From the NCBI GenBank assembly GCA_934486455.1, contig CAKSPR010000049.1, positions 1 through 12,328 of the forward strand: a stretch of 12,328 nucleotides of DNA, given 5' to 3'. Each line of letters opens with the position of its first letter. Within the stretch, counting starts at the first letter, position 1. This DNA is from an uncultured Eubacteriales bacterium. Its GTDB lineage: Bacteria > Bacillota > Clostridia > Oscillospirales > Acutalibacteraceae. Position numbers and translations under genes: made by a program. The notes under the pieces are model-generated. The model searched no databases and was not told the DNA's origin. It saw nothing but the letters and a program-made list of their open reading frames with translations. This document shows positions 7,489 through 12,328 of this stretch, piece by piece.

Positions 7489-8309
7489 AGCAGCTTCTCC
7501 GCTTTATCGGCCGCCTTGTCAAGCCAATCGCCTTCGAAAAGCTCCACCGCGCCCTTGTCGCAGGCCGCCGCAAGCTTTGTGTTCATGGGGATCTCACAAA
7601 CGGTGTCTATGGCAAATTCCTTGGCAGTGTCCTCGGCCTTATTCTGACCGAAAATATAGTGCTTCGAGCCGCAATCGGGACATTCAAAATATGCCATATT
7701 CTGAACAAGCCCCAGCACCGGCACATCCATAAGCTTGGCCATTTTTACCGCCTTTTCAACGATCATGGAAACAAGCTCCTGGGGAGATGTCACAACGATT
7801 ATACCGTCCACCGGCAGAGACTGGAACACCGTAAGGGGCACATCGCCCGTTCCGGGAGGCATATCAACGAACATAAAGTCGACATCGTTCCAAATGACCT
7901 CGCTCCAGAACTGCTTTACCACTCCGCCGATAACAGGTCCTCTCCACACAACGGGATCAGAGGGGTTTTCGAGCAGAAGGTTTACCGACATAATGTCGAT
8001 TCCCGTCTTTGTTTTAACGGGATAAAGACCGTTGTCGTCTCCCGTTGCATGCTCGGATATTCCGAACATTTTGGGCACAGAGGGGCCGGTAATGTCGGCG
8101 TCGAGAATGGCGGTTTTATAGCCGCGGCGCTGCATGGTAACGGCCATCAGCGATGTGACAAGGGATTTTCCCACACCGCCCTTTCCGCTGACAACTCCGA
8201 TGACCTTTTTGATGCGGGAAAGCTCGTGGGGCTTTTCCTTTTCTATTACATTTGCACGGCTGTCACAGTCGGCATGGCAGCTTGAACAATCGTGTGTACA
8301 TTCGCTCAT
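7485..8309 (-). CDS. Mrp/NBP35-type iron-sulfur cluster carrier ATPase
   Basis: This 274-aa deviant-Walker P-loop ATPase belongs to the Mrp/NBP35/ApbC family, which assembles and transfers [4Fe-4S] clusters to apoproteins in the cytosol. The N-terminus has C4-x3-C8-x2-C11-x3-C15, an NBP35-like cluster site absent from minimal Mrp proteins. The P-loop is SGKGGVGKS (41-49), the switch region includes DADITGPS (70-77), and DMPPGTGD lies at 149-156. The C-terminal bridging-cluster motif C210-P-D-C213 is intact. No N-terminal DUF59 domain is present. AAGGAG (8318-8323) lies 8 nt before the ATG. It is the third gene of a four-gene operon, 21 nt after the gamma-carbonic-anhydrase-like gene and overlapping the next gene by 4 nt. 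The flavoprotein and cysteine-rich neighbours are possible cluster clients (inference). Confidence 0.94.
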   Translation of the reverse strand: MSECTHDCSSCHADCDSRANVIEKEKPHELSRIKKVIGVVSGKGGVGKSLVTSLMAVTMQRRGYKTAILDADITGPSVPKMFGISEHATGDDNGLYPVKTKTGIDIMSVNLLLENPSDPVVWRGPVIGGVVKQFWSEVIWNDVDFMFVDMPPGTGDVPLTVFQSLPVDGIIVVTSPQELVSMIVEKAVKMAKLMDVPVLGLVQNMAYFECPDCGSKHYIFGQNKAEDTAKEFAIDTVCEIPMNTKLAAACDKGAVELFEGDWLDKAADKAEKLL

Positions 8310-8330
8310 AATATTATCTCCTTAGCGGCA

Positions 8331-8825
8331 TTAATAGCCGAGTTTTTTATATTCTTTTCCCTCTTCGATGTATCGAAGGGCGTTTTGGCGGGTGCTCTCG
8401 GCTCCCTGCCCGTCCACTTCCCTGATCACCTTTGCGGGGCAGCCCACAAGCAGAGAATTTGCGGGGATCTCTTTGTTTTGGGTAACCGTTGCGCCTGCGC
8501 CGATTATGCAGTTGTCGCCGATTTTGGCGCCGTTGAGTATGATTGCGCCCATTCCCACAAGCACATTGTCCCCCACGGTGCATCCGTGTACGATTGCGCC
8601 GTGTCCGATTGTTACATTTTCACCTATTCTTACCGGAAAGCCTTTATCCACATGCACAACGGCATTGTCCTGAACATTGCTTCCCTTGCCGATGTATATG
8701 CTGTCCATGTCGCCGCGAACGGCCGCGCCGAACCAGATATTGGCGTCATCCTCTATCGTGACATCGCCTATGACGGTCGCATTTTTTGCCACAAAAGCCT
8801 TTTCGGAAATTTTGGGGTCTTTCAT
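8331..8825 (-). CDS. Gamma-carbonic-anhydrase-like hexapeptide repeat protein
   Basis: This 164-aa left-handed beta-helix protein is of the gamma carbonic anhydrase/YrdA/CaiE-like type. Imperfect hexapeptide repeats run from about 10 to 125, followed by a C-terminal helix. The candidate zinc ligands are His58 (VVHVD), His75 and His80 (GHGAIVH), with the family spacing of five residues between the last two. Arg37-Gly-Asp39 and Gln52 in VQDN match other active-site positions of the family. It lacks the long acidic loop of archaeal Cam, as do most short bacterial homologues, many of which have no proven carbonic anhydrase activity. The function therefore stays open: reversible CO2 hydration or an unrelated metal role. 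The start ATG overlaps the stop of the upstream oxidoreductase gene as TAATG, with AAAGGA 10 nt upstream. Confidence 0.9.
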   Translation of the reverse strand: MKDPKISEKAFVAKNATVIGDVTIEDDANIWFGAAVRGDMDSIYIGKGSNVQDNAVVHVDKGFPVRIGENVTIGHGAIVHGCTVGDNVLVGMGAIILNGAKIGDNCIIGAGATVTQNKEIPANSLLVGCPAKVIREVDGQGAESTRQNALRYIEEGKEYKKLGY

Positions 8826-10228
8826 TAATCATCCGTCCTTTCAACAAGTCGGCGTCCCATTAAAACGCCCATAACCGACGCCATCATAAGGCCTCTTGTC
8901 CAGCCGCTGGAATCGCCGAGACAGTGAAGTCCCTTGACATTAGTATTAAAGTTTTCGTCCATTTTAATACGGTTGGAATAAAATTTAAGCTCGGGAGAAT
9001 AAAGCAGGGTTTCGGCGGAAGCAAAGCCGGGCACAACATGATCCATGGCCTGTATAAAATTGATTATGTTAACCATTGCACGGTACGGCATCGCGGCAGT
9101 TATGTCTCCGGCCACGGCGTCGGGCAGAGACGGACGGAGGTTTGAATGAGAAAGCTCCTTTTCCCATGTGCGCTTTCCGTCAAGAATATCGCCGAAGCGC
9201 TGAACAAGAATATGCCCCGCACCCAGCATGTTGGTCAGCTCGCCGACCTTTTGGGCATATTCGATGGGCTGATTAAATGGATAATTAAAATTGTGAGAGC
9301 AAAGTATGGCGACATTGGTGTTTCCGGATTTTTTATCCTTATAGGAGTGCCCGTTAACAACCGCAAGATCGTTGTCGTAGTTTTCCTGGCTGACAAATCC
9401 GCCCGGATTCTGACAGAAGGTGCGCACCTTGTTTTTAAAGGGCTTGGGATAGCCGATGAGCTTGGATTCGTAAAGCACATCGTTGACCTTTTCGATGACC
9501 TCGTTTCTGACCTCAACCCGAACGCCGATGTCGACCGTGCCGGGCTGGTGGGCGATGTTGTGCTCGGCGCAGATCTTTTCAAGCCACTCGGCCCCTCTTC
9601 GGCCGGTTGCGATGACCGTCTGTTTGGCATATATTTCTTTGGCGTCGTCCTTTTTGCTGATGTAAACTCCCTTACAAACATCGCCGTCGAGAATGATGTT
9701 GGAGCATTCGTAGCCGAAAAGTATCTCCACCCCGTTGTCCAGAAGCCAATGTTCAAGAGCGAGATACAGATCCTGTGCCTTTTCGGTTCCGAGATGGCGG
9801 ATGGGACAGTCCACGAGTTTAAGTCCCGCTTGAATGGCACGCTTGCGGATTTCCTTGACCTCGTCGTTGCAGTTAATGCCTTCAATGTGTTCGTCGGCAC
9901 CGAATTCGAGATATATTTTGTCGGTATAATCAATGGTTTCCTGAGCAAGATCCTCCCCGATAAGAGTAGGCAGGTCTCCGCCGACCTCGTAGCTTAAAGA
10001 AAGCTTTCCGTCGGAGAAAGCGCCCGCGCCCGAAAAACCGGTGGTAATGTGGCAATAGGGCTTGCAGTTCATGCATTTCTTTGTTTTGGATTTGGGACAG
10101 CTACGCTTTTCGATTGACTGACCCTTTTCCACGATAACGATTTTTTTCTTCGAGCCTTTTCTGAGCATTTCAATGGCGGTAAATATTCCCGCAGGGCCCG
10201 CACCGACGATAACGACATCAGTATTCAT
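8825..10228 (-). CDS. FAD-dependent oxidoreductase, COG2509-like
   Basis: The protein is 467 aa from ATG 10228. It opens with the dinucleotide-binding motif VVIVGAGPAG (5-14) and an acidic strand end at IVIVEKG. A four-cysteine group C44-x7-C52-x2-C55-x3-C59 comes next, followed directly by GFSGAGAFSDGKLS, a stretch I recognise from the uncharacterised NAD(FAD)-dependent dehydrogenase family COG2509. VIATGRRGAEW around residue 210 and a final GLHCLGDSSGWTRGLMMASVMG segment complete a flavoprotein fold. The substrate is unknown. The cysteine group might hold an Fe-S cluster or zinc (inference). A TTG at 10237 would add three residues but lies only 2 nt from the AAAGGA ribosome binding site (10240-10245), so ATG 10228, 11 nt away, is chosen. 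It is the first gene of the operon, directly behind the perfect promoter and Rex-like site. Confidence 0.9.
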   Translation of the reverse strand: MNTDVVIVGAGPAGIFTAIEMLRKGSKKKIVIVEKGQSIEKRSCPKSKTKKCMNCKPYCHITTGFSGAGAFSDGKLSLSYEVGGDLPTLIGEDLAQETIDYTDKIYLEFGADEHIEGINCNDEVKEIRKRAIQAGLKLVDCPIRHLGTEKAQDLYLALEHWLLDNGVEILFGYECSNIILDGDVCKGVYISKKDDAKEIYAKQTVIATGRRGAEWLEKICAEHNIAHQPGTVDIGVRVEVRNEVIEKVNDVLYESKLIGYPKPFKNKVRTFCQNPGGFVSQENYDNDLAVVNGHSYKDKKSGNTNVAILCSHNFNYPFNQPIEYAQKVGELTNMLGAGHILVQRFGDILDGKRTWEKELSHSNLRPSLPDAVAGDITAAMPYRAMVNIINFIQAMDHVVPGFASAETLLYSPELKFYSNRIKMDENFNTNVKGLHCLGDSSGWTRGLMMASVMGVLMGRRLVERTDD

Positions 10229-10280
10229 AAAAAACAATATCCTTTCGGCCGATCATTATAATTTTCCACAGCCACTCTGT

Positions 10281-10309
10281 ATTATATCCCATAAGTAGTT
10301 TATTGTCAA
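10281..10309 (-). promoter_or_regulatory. Consensus sigma-A promoter of the four-gene redox operon
   Basis: Read on the - strand, TTGACA (10309-10304) and TATAAT (10286-10281) are separated by exactly 17 nt, a perfect match to the housekeeping consensus. The expected start is near 10274, giving an untranslated leader of about 45 nt. Very AT-rich DNA upstream (10321-10376) may act as an UP element. Confidence 0.92.
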
Positions 10310-10320
10310 CAGTTTAACAA
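10303..10320. promoter_or_regulatory. Rex-like operator overlapping the -35 element
   Basis: On the - strand the site reads TTGTTAA-ACTG-TTGACAA. It matches the clostridial Rex consensus TTGTTAA-N4-TTAACAA at 13 of 14 fixed positions. The one mismatch turns TTAACAA into TTGACAA and thereby also creates the TTGACA -35 box. Binding of the NADH/NAD+-sensing repressor Rex here would block RNA polymerase. A further half-site TTGTTAA lies at 10366-10372 on the + strand. No rex gene is in the window. Confidence 0.68.
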
Positions 10321-10370
10321 TCTTTGCACACAATATATATTAATTATATAAGACAAATTAATATTTTGTT

Positions 10371-10410
10371 AAAAAACCGCCGCCGAAGCGGAAAAAACTT
10401 CACTTCGGCG
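10371..10410 (-). terminator. Intrinsic terminator of the methyltransferase gene
   Basis: On the - strand CGCCGAAG (10410-10403) pairs perfectly with CTTCGGCG (10388-10381), followed by GCGG and six T (10376-10371). A competing hairpin CCGC-TTCG-GCGG, with the very stable UUCG tetraloop, lies within the same segment. It is about 150 nt beyond the methyltransferase stop and before the oxidoreductase promoter. The 150 nt in between (10411-10559) hold no confident gene; one weak 52-codon frame is discussed in the findings. Confidence 0.75.
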
Positions 10411-10559
10411 ATTGATTCGGCGCGATATGCAGCAGCGCACCGTTTATTGAATTTTGCAAAATAAGAGTGTTTTTAAAATTAAGGCCGGCCTCTTCCCCGA
10501 CCCGCCGCAAGTAAAAGCGTTTGTCTGTAATCAAAAGTGCTGAGGAAAACGAAGTCAAA

Positions 10560-11342
10560 TCAGTACTTCAAAAGATTGGCAACAACGATATGGTGAGGGA
10601 TCGAGAAGTTTTCGGGCAGAGAGGAAAGATATTGCAAATGCTCCCTTTCCCAGCGCTCCACCGTCTCGGGCGGCATCTCCGCCCCCACTCCCCTGCAGCA
10701 TTTCATTCTCCCGTTCCACCTTTCCCTTGTAAAGGTAATATCCACGGGGAAGGTCTCGTTGGAAAGCACCTTAAAAAGTCCGTTTGCCGACGGCGGAATG
10801 GGATAAACGGTGTCCTTATGCTCCGAGCCCGACCAAAGAGGATTGTATTTATTTATAATCTCGACCGATTTCCTTACAATGTCGCTCTCGTAATAAAGCC
10901 ATTCCATAAAAAGAATGAAAAAATGACCGTCCTTTTTAAGAACACGGTGAATTTCCGGAAAAAGCCTCCGCTTATCAAAATAATAAAAACACTGGCAGGC
11001 GGTAACGGCGTCGAAGCTGCCGTCCTCAAATGGAAGCTTTTCGGCCGAGCAAACAACATAATCAATATCAAGGCCGGCCTTTTCGGTAAGAATTTTCGCA
11101 TATTTTATCTGGTTTTCCGAAATGTCGGCGCCGACAAAATGCCCGCCGTATTTTGAAAGGTTGCGTGGAAGTACGCCTGTCCCCGTGCCAATGTCGAGTA
11201 TGCGCCGACCGTTCCCGCAAAGTCCCTCGGACAGCAGCTTTCGGTAAAACTCATCGGGATAAATATCTCGGTAACGGGCATAATCCTCGCTTGCCCGTCC
11301 CCAGTCGAATTCTCTCCCCGAGTCTATGCTCTCGTTAACCAT
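10560..11342 (-). CDS. Class I SAM-dependent methyltransferase
   Basis: The protein is 260 aa from ATG 11342. It is a UbiE/Methyltransf_11-type enzyme. Motif I is ILDIGTGTG (48-56), the acidic end of strand 2 is in VGADIS (70-75), SAEKLPFEDGSFDAV (99-113) covers motifs II/III, and a CFYYFD segment leads to the helix HRVLKKDGHFFILF (132-145). The substrate cannot be told. The C-terminal 100 residues carry a WSGSEHKD segment and a REHLQYLSSLPENF segment, as in a common group of Firmicute methyltransferases annotated without a substrate. AGAGGTGA precedes ATG 11342 by 5 nt. The ATG six bases upstream touches the Shine-Dalgarno, and longer forms would begin upstream of the promoter. It appears monocistronic with its own promoter and terminator. 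Confidence 0.92.
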   Translation of the reverse strand: MVNESIDSGREFDWGRASEDYARYRDIYPDEFYRKLLSEGLCGNGRRILDIGTGTGVLPRNLSKYGGHFVGADISENQIKYAKILTEKAGLDIDYVVCSAEKLPFEDGSFDAVTACQCFYYFDKRRLFPEIHRVLKKDGHFFILFMEWLYYESDIVRKSVEIINKYNPLWSGSEHKDTVYPIPPSANGLFKVLSNETFPVDITFTRERWNGRMKCCRGVGAEMPPETVERWEREHLQYLSSLPENFSIPHHIVVANLLKY

Positions 11343-11406
11343 ACTCATCACCTCTTTTGTTGCCGCTGATATTATCTTATATCGCCCGCAGCTTTTTTCT
11401 TTTTTT

Positions 11407-11435
11407 ATTCTATCACAAAAAGACAATTTCGGCAA
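11407..11435 (-). promoter_or_regulatory. Sigma-A promoter of the methyltransferase gene
   Basis: On the - strand TTGCCG (11435-11430), a 17-nt spacer, and TAGAAT (11412-11407) preceded by TGA form an extended -10 promoter. The predicted start near 11400 gives a leader of about 58 nt to ATG 11342. This rules out a start codon as far upstream as 11444. Confidence 0.8.
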
Positions 11436-11444
11436 GAGGGACAA

Positions 11445-11680
11445 AATCGAACACCCGCCCGACTCACCCGAAAAGCCGTGTAAAAGCGCACGGTAAATCC
11501 CCTTTGCCGTCAGTTTAATTTTTTAAATTTACCCGAAAGCTGCGGGGAGATTTCCCCGCCGCCTTTTAAAAAGGCCGAAAACCGCAGTATCGTAAAACGG
11601 CTGTATGCCGCCCGAACACACCGATTTTTTTAAAACTCTCAAAAAATCCGTAAAAGCGTCCGATAACGTTTAACGGATAA
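11445..11680. other. Gene-free, hairpin-rich divergent spacer
   Basis: No coding frame with credible codon use or a ribosome binding site is seen on either strand. The region holds CCGTG/CACGG (11476-11493), GCGGGGA/TCCCCGC (11542-11559), GCCTTT/AAAGGC (11561-11575), CGGC/GCCG (11598-11610) and an AT stem GATTTTTT/AAAAAATC (11623-11648). Together with the following + strand terminator this could be a small structured RNA, but no convincing promoter was found. Confidence 0.4.
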
Positions 11681-11718
11681 GACATTTAAAAAGCCTGCTC
11701 TTTAAATGTCGGTTTTTT
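11681..11718 (+). terminator. Orphan + strand intrinsic terminator
   Basis: GACATTTAAA (11681-11690) pairs perfectly with TTTAAATGTC (11701-11710) around a 10-nt loop, followed by GG and six T. On the - strand no T-run follows, so it points toward spoVT. No recognisable + strand gene lies in front of it, since the nearest upstream gene runs the other way. It may end a small RNA or insulate spoVT from upstream transcription. Confidence 0.7.
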
Positions 11719-11732
11719 ACAGAATACCTTTT

Positions 11733-11761
11733 GAATAAAAGCCGTTTTTTCACGCACAATA
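11733..11761 (+). promoter_or_regulatory. Sigma-G-like promoter of spoVT
   Basis: GAATA (11733-11737) fits the sigma-G -35 pattern GHATR. CACAATA (11755-11761) matches the -10 pattern CATnHTA at all but one fixed position. The spacer is 17 nt. The start near 11768 gives a leader of about 30 nt. In Bacillus subtilis spoVT is transcribed by forespore sigma-G, so the match is biologically expected. Confidence 0.6.
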
Positions 11762-11797
11762 TTAAGGCAAAATATCGAAACAAAGGGAGTTTTATAT

Positions 11798-12328
11798 ATG
11801 AAAGCAACAGGAATCGTTAGAAGAATAGACGACCTCGGAAGGGTTGTAATTCCAAAGGAAATCCGCCGCACACTTCGTATCCGCGAGGGCGACCCACTGG
11901 AGATATATACCGGCAATGAGGGTGATGTCATTTTCAAAAAATATTCACCCATCGGCGAGCTTTCCGAGCTTGCGGGCGACTATGCCGAATCCATGGCCGA
12001 CGGCACCGAGCTTCCGGTAATCATATGCGATAAGGACAACTGCGTCGCGGCGGCCGGCCTTTCCAAAAAAGAGGTTATTGAAAGACGCCTTTCGCCCGAG
12101 CTTGAGGATCTTATGGAGCACCGCAAGCCCTATGTTTATTCGGGGGCGGGTCTTGGATTTTTTCCCCTTGAGGGGGTCGAAAAATCGGCTGCCGTTGTCA
12201 TGCCCATCATATCGTCGGGGGATGTCATCGGAGCCGTTTGTCTTATGAACGGCAAAAAGAACGAGGCGCCCGACACCGCCGACATCAAAATCGCGGGGAT
12301 CGCCGCCTCCTTTCTCGGTGGCCGGCTT
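11798..12328 (+). CDS. spoVT: Stage V sporulation protein T, cut by the window edge
   Basis: 177 codons are open to the window end. Bacillus subtilis SpoVT has 178 residues, so at most a few codons are missing. Residues 1-50 are the AbrB-type swapped-hairpin DNA-binding domain, beginning MKATGIVRRIDDLGRVVIPK and followed by EIRRTLRIREGDPLEIY, nearly identical to SpoVT of bacilli. Residues about 55-177 form the more variable GAF-like domain, ending in VVMPIISSGDVIGAV. SpoVT is a forespore regulator that tunes sigma-G-dependent genes and spore germination properties. AAAGGGAG (11782-11789) lies 8 nt before ATG 11798, and a sigma-G-like promoter precedes it. This gene marks the host as a member of an endospore-forming lineage. 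Confidence 0.96.
   Translation, partial: MKATGIVRRIDDLGRVVIPKEIRRTLRIREGDPLEIYTGNEGDVIFKKYSPIGELSELAGDYAESMADGTELPVIICDKDNCVAAAGLSKKEVIERRLSPELEDLMEHRKPYVYSGAGLGFFPLEGVEKSAAVVMPIISSGDVIGAVCLMNGKKNEAPDTADIKIAGIAASFLGGRL

Noticed and set aside
9146..9997. 283-codon open frame on the + strand opposite the flavoprotein gene
   Set aside because: Antisense of a convincing COG2509-like gene; translation has no recognisable domain and no ribosome binding site.
10521..11156. 211-codon open frame on the + strand opposite the methyltransferase
   Set aside because: The opposite strand encodes clear SAM-binding motifs with a matching promoter and Shine-Dalgarno; this frame has neither.
11343..11444. N-terminal extension of the methyltransferase to 294 residues
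   Set aside because: The extension would begin upstream of the predicted promoter (11435-11407), and the Shine-Dalgarno points to ATG 11342.
11686..11952. 88-codon - strand frame across the spoVT start
   Set aside because: It is antisense to the highly conserved AbrB domain of spoVT and crosses its promoter and terminator.

Overview
The window looks like a chromosomal segment from an endospore-forming Clostridia-type Firmicute (inference). The support is a nearly complete spoVT gene at the right end, an ANTAR-domain regulator of the kind found beside glutamine synthetase in clostridia, purine-rich Shine-Dalgarno sites, and compact intergenic gaps with sigma-A-type promoters. The base composition seems moderate in GC. 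No transposase, CRISPR array, rRNA or tRNA was recognised.

Left part (1-6916, + strand): a 10-bp tandem repeat at the window edge, then an ANTAR regulator with a degenerate receiver domain (139-726), CTP synthase pyrG (831-2435, closed by a strong terminator), and carA-carB for carbamoyl phosphate synthetase (2584-6850, overlapping by 8 nt, closed by a bidirectional terminator). Both enzymes consume glutamine amide nitrogen, and together they supply pyrimidine synthesis (plus arginine for carbamoyl phosphate). A glutamine-economy ANTAR regulator just upstream fits this grouping.

Middle part (7036-10228, - strand): a tightly coupled four-gene operon. In transcription order it encodes a COG2509-like FAD-dependent oxidoreductase with a four-cysteine cluster, a gamma-carbonic-anhydrase-like hexapeptide protein, an Mrp/NBP35-type Fe-S carrier ATPase, and a C_GCAxxG_C_C family cysteine-rich protein. 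Junctions are TAATG, a 21-nt gap, and ATGA. It has a perfect sigma-A promoter (TTGACA, 17 nt, TATAAT). Overlapping the -35 element is an 18-bp site that matches 13 of the 14 fixed positions of the clostridial Rex (NADH/NAD+ sensor) operator. This redox-gated Fe-S/flavin operon is the most interesting content of the window.

Right part (10229-12328): a monocistronic class I SAM methyltransferase on the - strand (10560-11342) with its own promoter and terminator. Next comes a gene-free divergent region of about 350 nt, rich in hairpins and carrying a + strand terminator that has no recognisable gene in front of it. Last is spoVT (11798 to the edge) behind a sigma-G-like promoter.
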